NCBI GenBank assembly: GCA_937976175.1 | Contig: CALJTN010000027.1 | Coordinates: forward strand, 1 to 35,999 | DNA: 35,999 bases | Reading direction: 5' to 3' | Origin: an uncultured Clostridiaceae bacterium | Lineage (GTDB): Bacteria > Bacillota > Clostridia > Clostridiales > Clostridiaceae | Shown: piece after piece, positions 7,386 through 15,726 of the stretch | Layout of the letters: every line of letters begins with the position of its first letter | Position numbering within the stretch: the stretch's first letter is position 1 | Program-made: the position numbers and the translations under genes | Notes under the pieces: generated by a model | Seen by the model: only the letters and a program-made list of their open reading frames with translations | Told to the model about the DNA's origin: nothing | The model's database searches: none

Positions 7386-9143
7386 TTACCTATACTTTTC
7401 TACAAGTTCATTGAAGTAATTCGCTAATTCACCTTCTAAATTATCTATAAGCCAAGGCTTATTATTGGGTATAGTATACTTCATTTTATAAATTTTTTCC
7501 ATTAACTCCTTATTTATCATAATGGAAATTGGTATTCCAATTTTTACAGCCTTGACCCCATTATCATAAAAGGCTTCTATAGCTTTAAGCATCTTATATT
7601 GCTTATCTAATGGTACATAAGTATCTACCGCATTGTAAGCATTTTGTTGCAAAAATGCAACCTTTAGGCATTTTGATACTTCAATAATTAGCCTTTGTTC
7701 ATCCGGCAGCACATCCTCTCCTACCAGTTTAACTATTTCTAGAAGCTTACTTTCTTCATATAAAAGTTTAAGCATCTTTGCTCTTAAATCCATCATATCC
7801 TCAGCAACATTTTCCTCATACCAATCCTCTAAAAGTGGTAAATACCCACTATAACTAGATAACCAATTTATTGCAGGATAATGTCTTGCATAGGCTAACT
7901 TTTTATCAAGACCTAAAAAGGCAGAAACGAATCTTTTAGTATTTTGAGTAACAGGTTCTGAGAAATCTCCACCAGCAGGCGACACTGCCCCAATTACAGT
8001 AACAGAACCTTCGCTGCCGTTTAAGTTCTCTACATAGCCTGCTCTTTCATAAAACTCTGCAATCCTTGATGGGAGATAAGCTGGATATCCTTCCTCAGCA
8101 GGCATCTCCTCAAGTCTCCCTGATATCTCTCTTAGAGCTTCTGCCCATCTTGAAGTGGAATCAGCCATTACGGCAACGTGATATCCCATATCCCTAAAAT
8201 ATTCTGCTATAGTTATACCTGTATAAATACTTGCTTCTCTCGCAGCTACAGGCATATTGGATGTATTTGCTATAAGCACAGTCCTATTCATAAGGGGTAA
8301 CTCTGTTCTAGGGTCTATAAGTTTTGGAAAGTCTTCTAGAACTTCTGTCATTTCATTTCCTCTTTCTCCACAACCTATGTAAACTATAATATCTGCATCA
8401 GACCACTTTGCAAGCTGATGTTGGGTCATAGTCTTTCCAGTGCCAAACCCTCCTGGAATAGCGCAAGTTCCCCCTTTAGCTAAAGGGAAAAACATATCTA
8501 TTATTCTTTGTCCCGTAATAAGAGGCTTAAAAATAGTTTTTTTATCTTTTACGGGTCTTGGCTTTCTGCAAGGCCAGTATTGGTAAAGTTTAAGTTCATA
8601 AATTTTTGACTCCTGTCTTAACTTGATTACAGTGGTTTCTATATTGTACTCCCCATTCTCCTTTACTTCTATTACAATTCCAGAGACTCCCGGTGGAACC
8701 ATTATGTTGTGTATAATTGATTCAGTTTCTTGAACCTTTGCATATATATATCCTTCTTTTATTTCGTCTCCAATGGCAACCGTCATGTCCACATACCAAA
8801 GTTTTTCTTCATCAATAGAAATTAGACCTATGCCCTCTGGTAAGAATCCATCAGACATTTCATTTATTCTCTCTAAAGGCCGCTCTATTCCATCGAATAT
8901 ACTTCCCAGTATTCCTGGCCCTAGTTTAAGAGAGAGAGGACTTCCTGTAGAAATTACAGGTTCATTTATCTTAAGGCCACTAGTCTCCTCATAAACTTGG
9001 ATAGTTGCACAGTCTTCTTCCAATATTATAATCTCCCCAATGAGCTTTTTAAACCCTACCATAACCATTTCTCTCATTTTAAAACCGCTCATATGCTCGG
9101 CTTTTACAACTGGTCCATTTACCCCTATTATGTTTCCTTCCAT
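7386..9143 (-). CDS. ntpA: V/A-type ATPase subunit A (catalytic)
   Basis: The catalytic subunit, 585 residues from the chosen start. The Walker A loop GGFGTGKT is at 231-238, followed by GCGERGNEM (257-265) with the catalytic Glu, and there is the non-homologous insert (about 115-190) that separates A from F-type beta. The ATG at 9141-9143 follows GGGGGAG at the right distance. An in-frame ATG 21 bases upstream would put that site inside the gene and adds residues not usual for the family (MYQGGET). With C, D, E, F, H/G, I, K and B it forms a complete rotary complex that either pumps ions or makes ATP. Confidence 0.96.
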   Translation of the reverse strand: MEGNIIGVNGPVVKAEHMSGFKMREMVMVGFKKLIGEIIILEEDCATIQVYEETSGLKINEPVISTGSPLSLKLGPGILGSIFDGIERPLERINEMSDGFLPEGIGLISIDEEKLWYVDMTVAIGDEIKEGYIYAKVQETESIIHNIMVPPGVSGIVIEVKENGEYNIETTVIKLRQESKIYELKLYQYWPCRKPRPVKDKKTIFKPLITGQRIIDMFFPLAKGGTCAIPGGFGTGKTMTQHQLAKWSDADIIVYIGCGERGNEMTEVLEDFPKLIDPRTELPLMNRTVLIANTSNMPVAAREASIYTGITIAEYFRDMGYHVAVMADSTSRWAEALREISGRLEEMPAEEGYPAYLPSRIAEFYERAGYVENLNGSEGSVTVIGAVSPAGGDFSEPVTQNTKRFVSAFLGLDKKLAYARHYPAINWLSSYSGYLPLLEDWYEENVAEDMMDLRAKMLKLLYEESKLLEIVKLVGEDVLPDEQRLIIEVSKCLKVAFLQQNAYNAVDTYVPLDKQYKMLKAIEAFYDNGVKAVKIGIPISIMINKELMEKIYKMKYTIPNNKPWLIDNLEGELANYFNELVEKYR

Positions 9144-9174
9144 TGTTTCTCCCCCTTGATACATCAGTGGACTG

Positions 9175-9786
9175 TTAAGCTAGCATTTCCATAACCCTAA
9201 TTCCAATTACTTCCCTACTTTCTTGTAACTTAGAATCTATACTATTATCTATTTTAAATTTGCCTTCAAAATCTTTTAATATTACACCTCCTATGAAGTC
9301 TTCTTCTGAAATTCTTATTTCAATATTTCCAAGGCAATACTCACTCTGAATAACTTTAATTTCGCTTTGGAATTTTTCACAATCCCTTTTTAGCAATATA
9401 ATATAGTAACTTCCTTTATCTATTCCCTGAAAAGTCTTTTTAAGCGTATCTACAAAATAGGACCTGTACCCCTCAGAACAGACAAATCCCACAAGCTTTT
9501 CACGTACATTTTCTAAGGCATCTTGAATTAGCTTATCCTTAAGAAACAACATTTCTCTTTGCTTATTAAGTCTTTCTTTTGCAACTATTTCATTGGCTTT
9601 AACATTAGCTTTCTTTACAATTTCTCTTTGAAGACTCTTCCTAAGCTCTTCTATTTTTTCTCTCTCTACGTTAATTTTTTTTTCAGCATCGTAGCTGAAG
9701 GCTTCTAACTTCTCTTCTTTTTCTTCATTAACCTTGTCATATATTATCTTAGAAAATAAACTTATTTTATCTTCAATGGTAGTCAT
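9175..9786 (-). CDS. ntpE: V/A-type ATPase subunit E (peripheral stalk)
   Basis: A 203-residue protein with a long charged N-terminal coiled coil (about 5-90) and a globular alpha/beta C-terminal domain, typical of subunit E. E pairs with the small coiled-coil subunit H/G to make the stator stalks holding the A3B3 head. The ribosome site is AGGAGGG. It is placed between F and A, 31 bases before the A start. Confidence 0.9.
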   Translation of the reverse strand: MTTIEDKISLFSKIIYDKVNEEKEEKLEAFSYDAEKKINVEREKIEELRKSLQREIVKKANVKANEIVAKERLNKQREMLFLKDKLIQDALENVREKLVGFVCSEGYRSYFVDTLKKTFQGIDKGSYYIILLKRDCEKFQSEIKVIQSEYCLGNIEIRISEEDFIGGVILKDFEGKFKIDNSIDSKLQESREVIGIRVMEMLA

Positions 9787-9827
9787 AATAAACCCTCCTG
9801 CAAATCGTTATCATTCCAGTATACTCA

Positions 9828-10136
9828 TTATATCTTAAGTCCTATAGCCTCTCTAACATATTTCATTATAGAGTCACTTTCCTTACACCAGCCATGCCTA
9901 TCTGGAATCTCTACTAAGAGAGGCCTTTCTCTCCCCAGCTTTATTTTGCTTACCTCATCCCGTATTAAAATAGCAATTTTCTCTGTTATTATTATTATTC
10001 CTATTCCCTTATCATTTTTTAGTTCTTGAATTTTTTCTATTATTTCTTCTCTTTTATGAAGAACCACGCTTTCTATACCTGCCATTTTCATACCTACAGC
10101 GGTATCTACATTATCACTTATTAAATAGCTTTTCAT
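9828..10136 (-). CDS. ntpG: V/A-type ATPase subunit F (central rotor)
   Basis: A 102-residue alpha/beta protein beginning with the family pattern 'YLISDNVDTAVGMKMAGIE' and carrying 'GIIIITEKIA' in the middle, as in the Rossmann-like F subunits (called NtpG in Enterococcus). It binds subunit D in the central stalk. TTAGGAG lies upstream of the ATG. The gap to K is 17 bases and to E 41 bases. Confidence 0.92.
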   Translation of the reverse strand: MKSYLISDNVDTAVGMKMAGIESVVLHKREEIIEKIQELKNDKGIGIIIITEKIAILIRDEVSKIKLGRERPLLVEIPDRHGWCKESDSIMKYVREAIGLKI

Positions 10137-10153
10137 AAGATTTCTCCTAAGTA

Positions 10154-10579
10154 CTATAATTTTGAAAGTATCATTATGGATATAATAAGCCCATATATAG
10201 CAATACCTTCTCCAAGACCAACAAAGATAAGCGTCTTTCCTAGTATCTTAGGGTCTTCGGATACCGCACCTAAGGCTGAAGACCCAACTGCACCCACTGC
10301 GTAGCCTGCACCAATAGTTGCAAGCCCTGTAGAAAGACCCGCTGCTAAATACCCAAGTCCAGCAGCAGGGTTCGCTGCCACCGTTCCTGCTGCATGAGCT
10401 ACACTTGGAATGTTTACCACTAGGACTCCGGTTATAACTGGTATAAATACACCTAAATTTATTTTCAGTGCTTTTTTAACCCTTTGTTTTCCTTGCACAT
10501 CTATTTTACTTTGTGAAACAACTCCATAAGTAATAGTAACTATAACAACGCAAAATGTTAACATTAATAATATAGTCAT
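10154..10579 (-). CDS. ntpK: V/A-type ATPase subunit K (membrane rotor ring)
   Basis: The proteolipid that forms the ion-carrying ring, 141 residues. An N-terminal helix (about 3-22) and a second (about 42-65) precede the core hairpin: helix 'LGYLAAGLSTGLATIGAGYAV', polar loop SEDP (107-110), and helix 'FVGLGEGIAIYGLI' with the ion-binding Glu at 124. The Gln of the first helix and the Ser/Thr after the Glu, found in Na+-binding c rings, are not visible. I chose the ATG at 10577-10579 because GGGAGG precedes it. The frame is open 62 codons further, but that part overlaps the end of subunit I and lacks a ribosome site. Confidence 0.92.
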   Translation of the reverse strand: MTILLMLTFCVVIVTITYGVVSQSKIDVQGKQRVKKALKINLGVFIPVITGVLVVNIPSVAHAAGTVAANPAAGLGYLAAGLSTGLATIGAGYAVGAVGSSALGAVSEDPKILGKTLIFVGLGEGIAIYGLIISIMILSKL

Positions 10580-10661
10580 AATTTTATTCCTCCCTCTAAT
10601 ATCTCTTGCATATAAACTTGCACACTTATTAATTTCATATAATCCGCATTTTCCATATGTG

Positions 10662-12629
10662 TTATTTAAATTTAACCTGCACAGGATTAAAAACAACACC
10701 ATTGCCCTCATAGTACTTACTAAACAATTCATAGTATTGGAGCCTAAGCCCTTGTATAAACACAATTAATCCTTCAAGGCAAATAATTACTATATTACCA
10801 ATTATCAATATTATAACTGAAGTAACTCCACTTTTAGTCATGGAAGCCATAGCTGAAAAAGCAACAAAGAGACCAACGTGATTTAAGGCAAACGCACCCA
10901 CTCTTATAAATGAAAGTGTATTAGAAAACATAGACAATAGCGTTTCTACTACCTCAAAACTTGATTCTATAAAATAGTCCTTAGCTCCCTCTTCAAACAA
11001 TACCTTTTCACCCAAGAAAATATTAGCTAACGGCTCTTTTAATAGTATTATTAATAAAAAGAAAATAAAATATATTATCCATATAACTGGTGGTAGTAGG
11101 GACCTCTTGTAGAATATAGATGCTATTAGTGTTAACGCTCCAATATAGAACATAAACCCAGCTAGTCCTTCTTTTCCAAAAATCCCACGCTTTATATCCT
11201 TTCTTCTTACACTGTTGGTAATACCTAGAATAAATCCAAAAATTAAGAAACCACATCCCAAAATTATAGCGCCGATTAATATATCACTTATATCTTCCAT
11301 TGGCCTAATTAATAGGGCATTAATTACTTTCTCAGAACCAAATACACTTCCATATAGGAATCCAAAAACTATAGAACTTACTCCAAGCCTTTCAAGAACA
11401 CCACCTAAATTAACTCTATTCATCATATTTCTTAGCACAAAACCTGCTAAAAGCAGTACCAGCCCTTGTCCAACATCCCCAAACATGGCACCAAACATAA
11501 GGGTATAAGTTATTGCCAAAAACATAGTAGGATCGATTTCATCATAGCTAGGAACGCCATACATGCCAACCATGCTCTCAAAAGGCTTGAACAACTTATT
11601 GTTTATAAGCATTGTTGGTGGAGTTATAGCTTTATTAGTTATTTCATCGGGATCTTTTATAATAAGCAATATCCTATCACCAAAACTCATTAATAACGTA
11701 TTAAGGCTTATGATAAAACTTTTAGGCATCCAAGCTGAAAGATAAAAAAATTCATTTGTACAGGCCGCACTCTTTTTAATTTCTCCAGACTTCTGTTCAA
11801 GTTCATAACTATTCTCTAGTTTTCTCACGATTTTATAATTTTTCTTTAGGAAATCACTAAGTTCTTTTTGAGTTTTCTCTATAGCTTGTTGTATATAAGT
11901 TATTTCTTGATGCACAATTACTACTGCTTCCCTTGGAATACCTGTGTAATGATTAGGTATTAGAATTTCCTCACAGTTTGCAGAATTAAAAATTCGTTCT
12001 GTTTCTGCTAGTAAAAGCATTGGGGTAAATGCTATGAATATAACAAAATCTTTTTCCTTATAGACTGCTTCAATTACAGAGGGTATATTTTCATAATTAG
12101 CTTTTAATTTAAGCATGTTTGGTGTGGGCACTTTGTATAAACACACTTTAAAATTTTTCATAGCAGTAATTTTTTCAATGGGAAGAGATACATTTTTTAA
12201 AAATCCTAGAGCCTCATATGTATTTTTAAGATATTGCTCTTTTTCCTTTAAATCCTCAAATTTTTTATATAAAAGCTTATACTCGTGATAGACTTCTGAT
12301 AACTGTTTTTCTATAGAATCAAAATCAAAGGTCATCTCGCACATATTCTCCTCACTTATGCCAAAGGCCTTTTGAGCCTCTATAAGATTCTCCATATGTT
12401 TTAAGCTTATACTGTAGTCTTTATCATGCAAATACGGCCTTATATAGCTTACATCCATTAAAGCCTCTATATTATCTGCGGAGGTTTTCAATACAAAGTC
12501 TGATGAATTTATTTCTTGCAAAGCATTTACTGGTTGGATATAGCCTTCTAGTGCTAACATTTTAGTTAATTTATCAAAATCTGTAATGGGTCCAACTAAA
12601 TTAACCATATGCATTTTTTCTATAGACAC
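10662..12629 (-). CDS. ntpI: V/A-type ATPase subunit I (membrane stator, a subunit)
   Basis: A 655-residue protein: a cytosolic N-terminal half with coiled coils (about 105-140 and 240-280) that binds the peripheral stalks, then seven to eight membrane helices from about residue 368. The conserved 'FGAMFGDVGQGL' (379-390) and 'LSFIRVGAFALNHVG' (572-586) are present; Arg576 is the likely essential arginine facing the ring Glu. The start is GTG at 12627-12629 with AGGAGG upstream. Length is normal. It lies between subunits C and K. Confidence 0.95.
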   Translation of the reverse strand: MSIEKMHMVNLVGPITDFDKLTKMLALEGYIQPVNALQEINSSDFVLKTSADNIEALMDVSYIRPYLHDKDYSISLKHMENLIEAQKAFGISEENMCEMTFDFDSIEKQLSEVYHEYKLLYKKFEDLKEKEQYLKNTYEALGFLKNVSLPIEKITAMKNFKVCLYKVPTPNMLKLKANYENIPSVIEAVYKEKDFVIFIAFTPMLLLAETERIFNSANCEEILIPNHYTGIPREAVVIVHQEITYIQQAIEKTQKELSDFLKKNYKIVRKLENSYELEQKSGEIKKSAACTNEFFYLSAWMPKSFIISLNTLLMSFGDRILLIIKDPDEITNKAITPPTMLINNKLFKPFESMVGMYGVPSYDEIDPTMFLAITYTLMFGAMFGDVGQGLVLLLAGFVLRNMMNRVNLGGVLERLGVSSIVFGFLYGSVFGSEKVINALLIRPMEDISDILIGAIILGCGFLIFGFILGITNSVRRKDIKRGIFGKEGLAGFMFYIGALTLIASIFYKRSLLPPVIWIIYFIFFLLIILLKEPLANIFLGEKVLFEEGAKDYFIESSFEVVETLLSMFSNTLSFIRVGAFALNHVGLFVAFSAMASMTKSGVTSVIILIIGNIVIICLEGLIVFIQGLRLQYYELFSKYYEGNGVVFNPVQVKFK

Positions 12630-12666
12630 AAAATCACCTCCTATGATCCTTTAGGTAGCCAAAAAT

Positions 12667-13707
12667 TTATAACGTGACAGAAATATAATTTATACCTTCT
12701 TTCATATTAATACTGTATCTTTTTTGCTCTATTATTGATATAACGTCTCTCATTTCAATCCTATAAACCATAAGATAACTGATAACCATGCTGATATTAG
12801 CTTTATTTTCTCTTAGAAATTTTTTAAAGTATTTTTTTTCAAATTCCCGCTCTTGTTTTTCAATTAAATTAGAATCATCCTTTTCATAAATAGGTGCATA
12901 TAGTGTTTTCCTTATAAGACTGTGGAAGTCTATCATGCTATTTGTATAACAAAGCTTTCTTAGCTTTTCCTTGGAAAGCTTAGATCCATGATATATAGTA
13001 TAGTTAAACAGTTCTTCAGGCGGTATCTTGTAAAAAGTCTTTCCTCTATATATCCATCCTAGATTTAAAAGATCTGCTTCTAATCCTATTATGTCATACC
13101 CAACTTTTTTGTTTTCATTGTCTAAATGCTTCAGTTCTTTTCTAACGAAAGCGAAATAAACAAAATCCAGTTCTGTTTCAATCCTAAACAAGCCTTTTTC
13201 ACTTGTGCCTTTAGCTAGATTTTTTAAACTCTTATAATATATACTCCCTTTTAGCCCGTCTATTACCTGTTCTACGTTTTTTAACGCTAATAAATAATCA
13301 TAATTTATTGTATTTAAGGAACTTCTAGCAATTAATTTACCTTCGATTTCCTCCCTACTACGTCCCAAGTATTTACCTCTAATAATCACTTTTAAATCTT
13401 CTATTTCCCATCTTACAAATAAAGCCTTTATGAGCTTCTTATATCCACCATGAAAATAATTTATAAATTTGCTATAAATGCTTATGTAGTGTCTATCTAA
13501 AATAATCTCTAAATTACCCCTATGAATGTTCTCTAAGTCGTATGCTACTAACAGCTCTCCATAGTTCGTTTCCTCTTTTAATACTTTAATAGTACTTTTA
13601 AAGTCTTTACATTTTAGAAGTTTCAGATATTGTTCTTCCCTAAGCATTTTCCCCATCATTGCCTTTACTTTAGAGTTTACGGCACTAAACTTAACAACGC
13701 TCCCCAT
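12667..13707 (-). CDS. ntpC: V/A-type ATPase subunit C
   Basis: The socket that links the central stalk (D/F) to the K ring. It is 346 residues and almost all alpha-helical, as the family is, with the conserved 'WEIEDLKVIIRGKYLG' region (about 99-114) typical of AtpC/NtpC proteins. The ATG follows TAGGAG. In the common archaeal and enterococcal orders C comes after E. Here it precedes I, near the operon start. Confidence 0.93.
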   Translation of the reverse strand: MGSVVKFSAVNSKVKAMMGKMLREEQYLKLLKCKDFKSTIKVLKEETNYGELLVAYDLENIHRGNLEIILDRHYISIYSKFINYFHGGYKKLIKALFVRWEIEDLKVIIRGKYLGRSREEIEGKLIARSSLNTINYDYLLALKNVEQVIDGLKGSIYYKSLKNLAKGTSEKGLFRIETELDFVYFAFVRKELKHLDNENKKVGYDIIGLEADLLNLGWIYRGKTFYKIPPEELFNYTIYHGSKLSKEKLRKLCYTNSMIDFHSLIRKTLYAPIYEKDDSNLIEKQEREFEKKYFKKFLRENKANISMVISYLMVYRIEMRDVISIIEQKRYSINMKEGINYISVTL

Positions 13708-13719
13708 ATACTTTTACTC

Positions 13720-14034
13720 CTATAGTGAATTTATTATTATATTAAATACTTCATCTACTATTTCTAATTTATTGCTTTGATATTTGATATTGATATCATT
13801 TAACTCTTCTTCTTTTTCTTTTCCTATGGTTTCAGCTCTGCACTTTGCCTCGCCTATTTTCTTATTACTTATATCCTTTTTAATGTTTTTAGACTCTTCT
13901 TGCCAGCTAAGATTCATATGCTTTATTATGTTTTCAAGTTCCTCTTGTTTTTCTCTTAACATTTCCTCAATACCTGTTCTATAACTTTCAGCATCTTTGT
14001 CTATACTCATTATTTTATTCATTATGAATTCCAC
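13720..14034 (-). CDS. V/A-type ATPase small coiled-coil subunit (H/G, peripheral stalk)
   Basis: A 104-residue, strongly charged protein that is nearly all coiled coil (about residues 12-95, rich in E, K and I with EKEEEL-type heptads). It is the first gene of the ATPase operon, where the small stator subunit (AhaH, or NtpF in Enterococcus) is normally encoded. It would dimerise with subunit E. The start is GTG at 14032-14034 with GGGAG seven bases upstream. An ATG four codons later (14020-14022) is less well placed. The sequence alone is generic coiled coil; the call depends on position and size. Confidence 0.82.
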   Translation of the reverse strand: MEFIMNKIMSIDKDAESYRTGIEEMLREKQEELENIIKHMNLSWQEESKNIKKDISNKKIGEAKCRAETIGKEKEEELNDINIKYQSNKLEIVDEVFNIIINSL

Positions 14035-14111
14035 AACATCACTCCCAATATTTTATTAATAATACATTTTAATGTCTTTATTCCATAATTATGAATAATG
14101 CTCGTCCTCTT

Positions 14112-14140
14112 ATTATATTACCTTAAAAGCATAATGTCGA
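14112..14140 (-). promoter_or_regulatory. Promoter of the V-ATPase operon (sigma-A type)
   Basis: A -35 box TCGACA (14135-14140) and a -10 box TATAAT (14112-14117), read on the minus strand and separated by 17 bases. They lie about 80 bases upstream of the first ATPase gene. The rest of the 300-base divergent gap (14035-14336) shows only a possible -10 (TATAAT, 14292-14297) for the plus-strand gene, without a good -35. Confidence 0.7.
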
Positions 14141-14336
14141 AAGTTATTTTGGGCATAATATAAGCATTTAGTAATTAATCTGAGTGTTATCTCGATATAT
14201 AACATAAATACCTAACATTACCTGTGTTTATCTCTTAGATCTATGTTTAAGAACCTAAATAATTTTTCTTTTTATTACCTAACCCGTGTAGTATAATTAA
14301 ATACTGTGGCAAAAACACTAATGAAGGAGGGTCCTT

Positions 14337-14582
14337 ATGAAAAATAACATAAACGAAATTGAAGATAGCATCTTAAACTATCTTTATGAAAATAGAACTG
14401 CATCACCTCAAAGCATAGCAAAAATAAAGCTAGCTATTAATCTAGGCAATGGTAAAGGTGATCTTAGGTCATTTAAGTCTTCTCTAGAATCTTTAATGAA
14501 AAAGAAATTTGTAACCAAACAAGCCGTGAGAGGAAATTACAAAATTGAACTTACTGGAATAGAACATATTGAAGGAAAATAA
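14337..14582 (+). CDS. Hypothetical small winged-helix-like protein, 81 aa
   Basis: I do not recognise a named family. The pattern of helices ('EIEDSILNYLYEN', 'SPQSIAKIKLAINL', 'SFKSSLESLMKKKFV') followed by two strand-like segments ('VTKQAVRGNYKIELT') fits a small winged-helix DNA-binding domain. It could be a minimal regulator, but there is no effector domain. The ribosome site is AAGGAGGG. It runs away from the V-ATPase operon and ends at a bidirectional terminator shared with the next gene. Confidence 0.75.
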   Translation: MKNNINEIEDSILNYLYENRTASPQSIAKIKLAINLGNGKGDLRSFKSSLESLMKKKFVTKQAVRGNYKIELTGIEHIEGK

Positions 14583-14604
14583 AAAAGAGCTTAGAGCTCT
14601 TTTT
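14582..14604. terminator. Bidirectional terminator between convergent genes
   Basis: The 10-bp stem AAAAAGAGCT (14582-14591) pairs with AGCTCTTTTT (14595-14604) around a 3-base loop. The A and T tails serve both directions. It touches the stop codons of the plus-strand gene (14580-14582) and the minus-strand gene (14604-14606). Confidence 0.88.
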
Positions 14605-14858
14605 TATTTACTGAAATAGTAATTATTTCTTTTACTATCTATGTGATTTTTGCCTAGCAAATTTAAATACTCTATCTCAGAAATTGCCTTTGCTTTACTA
14701 ATATTTAATTCATCAACATAATTGCTAAATGGAACATAAACTTTTTGTGACCCTTCATGCACTATTAGTATTTGATTTTCTCCATTTCTTAGAGTTTCAC
14801 ATTTAAACTTTTCTCTTAATTCCATTTCACTAGTAAATTCATTCATAATAATATTCAT
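14604..14858 (-). CDS. Hypothetical protein downstream of a lysine riboswitch, 84 aa
   Basis: I do not recognise this protein. It is soluble and has no membrane helix, signal or catalytic motif that I can see; it ends NNYYFSK. It does not resemble the enzymes or permeases usually controlled by lysine riboswitches. The ATG has AAAGGAGAG upstream. The only promoter I find for it is at 15236-15264, and the transcript would pass through a lysine aptamer (15022-15193) and a terminator (14950-14991), so expression is expected to rise when lysine is scarce. A lost original target gene with this one moved up behind the riboswitch is also possible. Confidence 0.7.
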   Translation of the reverse strand: MNIIMNEFTSEMELREKFKCETLRNGENQILIVHEGSQKVYVPFSNYVDELNISKAKAISEIEYLNLLGKNHIDSKRNNYYFSK

Positions 14859-14949
14859 TTTAAATCTCTCCTTTTTTTAATTATTTCTCATAAATTCTTT
14901 GATTGTTCTAATAAGTTTTTTCACTTCGTTGTAATATTTTATAAAAGGA

Positions 14950-14991
14950 TAAAATAAAAACAGCTATGAGCAAAAGGCACTCATAACTGTT
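14950..14991 (-). terminator. Riboswitch expression-platform terminator
   Basis: Read on the minus strand, the stem AACAGTTATGAG (14980-14991) pairs with CTCATAGCTGTT (14959-14970) around a 9-base loop, and a T-run follows from 14951-14958. The loop contains CCTTTTGC, which is complementary to GCAAAAGG lying just after the aptamer. That alternative pairing would break the terminator and act as antiterminator. Confidence 0.88.
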
Positions 14992-15021
14992 ATGTATTAC
15001 AACAAAACAAACCTTTTGCCC

Positions 15022-15193
15022 CAATGTGATAAGCTCGCCATCAGAAAATTGGGCAATTTTCTGAAGACAGTGCTATACTTATTCAGTATAGTCCCAATAC
15101 ATAAATTTATGTATTTCGGCGATTGACCCTTTCCTATAATTCTATAAATAGAACTTATAATACTCTTGACAATCGCAACCTCTATATCACATC
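15022..15193 (-). promoter_or_regulatory. Lysine riboswitch aptamer (L-box)
   Basis: Minus-strand reading matches the lysine riboswitch consensus in order. P1 is ATGTGATA pairing with TATCACAT across the whole element. It is followed by AGAGGTTGCGA, AAGAGTA, then GGAAAGGG, the conserved ATCGCCGAA, hairpins with TTGGGA, a GCACTGTC joint, and the closing GGCGAGC. The AAAGGG/GCCGAA and CACTGTC blocks are the strongest signatures of this class. In known cases lysine binding stabilises P1 and favours termination. A promoter lies about 40 bases upstream and a terminator with a complementary antiterminator lies downstream, so the switch looks functional. Confidence 0.93.
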
Positions 15194-15235
15194 GTATCTA
15201 TATTCACTTTTTTTATTTATTATTACTATACTTAA

Positions 15236-15264
15236 ATTTTAACAACTATCATCTATATAGTCAA
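15236..15264 (-). promoter_or_regulatory. Promoter driving the lysine riboswitch
   Basis: On the minus strand, -35 TTGACT (15259-15264) and -10 TAAAAT (15236-15241) with a 17-base spacer, placed about 35 bases before the aptamer begins. Confidence 0.75.
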
Positions 15265-15268
15265 TCTA

Positions 15269-15317
15269 TTTTTTATATATTCTATTCAAATCTGATTTTT
15301 TATATATTCTATTCAAA
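15269..15317. repeat. Tandem 22-base direct repeat
   Basis: Two identical 22-base copies (six Ts, then ATATATTCTATTCAAA) at 15269-15290 and 15296-15317, with a 27-base period. They lie immediately upstream of the riboswitch promoter, in an otherwise plain AT-rich gap (15194-15434). Confidence 0.85.
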
Positions 15318-15375
15318 ACTCATATTTTTTGTGTAATAAATATTATAGCTACTTTAATATTTATATGATTTTTGT

Positions 15376-15402
15376 AACACTTTTTTTAATAATCCATACT
15401 GT
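15376..15402 (+). promoter_or_regulatory. Possible sigma-K/sigma-E-type promoter
   Basis: An AAC at 15376-15378 and CATACTGT at 15395-15402, with 16 bases between, resemble the AC ... CATANNNT pattern of mother-cell sporulation promoters. It lies about 33 bases upstream of the Arg/Tyr-rich gene start. Confidence 0.45.
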
Positions 15403-15434
15403 AATTAGTGTAATTAAATAAACGGAGGGTTAAA

Positions 15435-15722
15435 ATGTTCTATAGAGAAATGCAACAAGATCCATCTTTTGACTTTGAAAACCCAGATATGATTAATACC
15501 CAAGAAGCGGAGAGGGCTATTTGTCCTTATTTAGGCTCAGAATGCCCCTACAGTGAAGATCAAGAACAGGCATTGGATCCCAATCTAGTAAGACAAAGAC
15601 GCAGACGTAGACGTATACGTAGACATCGTCCTTATTACTATTCTCGTCCTTATCAATACCCATTCTTCCCACTATACTATCTAACATACTATCCATGGGA
15701 TTATGATGAGTATTACTACTAA
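15435..15722 (+). CDS. Arg/Tyr-rich protein, putative spore outer-layer protein, 95 aa
   Basis: The N-terminal half (1-50) is acidic, with a motif of two Cys (ICPYLGSECPY). It is followed by RQRRRRRRIRRHR (53-65) and then a Tyr/Pro-rich tail that ends YPWDYDEYYY. There is no signal peptide. Tyr-rich, basic, low-complexity proteins of this sort are typical of spore coat and exosporium layers, where tyrosines can be cross-linked, but I cannot place it in a named family. The upstream CATACTGT box fits mother-cell expression. CGGAGGG precedes the ATG, and a strong terminator follows. Confidence 0.7.
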   Translation: MFYREMQQDPSFDFENPDMINTQEAERAICPYLGSECPYSEDQEQALDPNLVRQRRRRRRIRRHRPYYYSRPYQYPFFPLYYLTYYPWDYDEYYY

Positions 15723-15726
15723 TTAC

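Noticed and set aside
10580-10765. N-terminal 62-codon extension of the V-ATPase K subunit
   Set aside because: It overlaps the end of subunit I and has no ribosome site. The ATG at 10579 has GGGAGG upstream and fits the family.
14877-14962. A 28-codon open stretch between the riboswitch terminator and the 84-aa gene (ends KEFMRNN, with an internal GTG)
   Set aside because: There is no ribosome site and the frame begins inside the terminator T-run. It could be the remnant of a lost gene or a leader peptide, but evidence is too thin to call.
14950-15193. 6S RNA or T-box in the gap before the 84-aa gene
   Set aside because: The conserved AAAGGG, GCCGAA and CACTGTC blocks and the closing P1 stem identify a lysine riboswitch. 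There is no T-box sequence (GGGTGGAACC-like).
15269-15317. CRISPR-like repeats
   Set aside because: Only two copies with a 5-base spacer; no array or cas genes.
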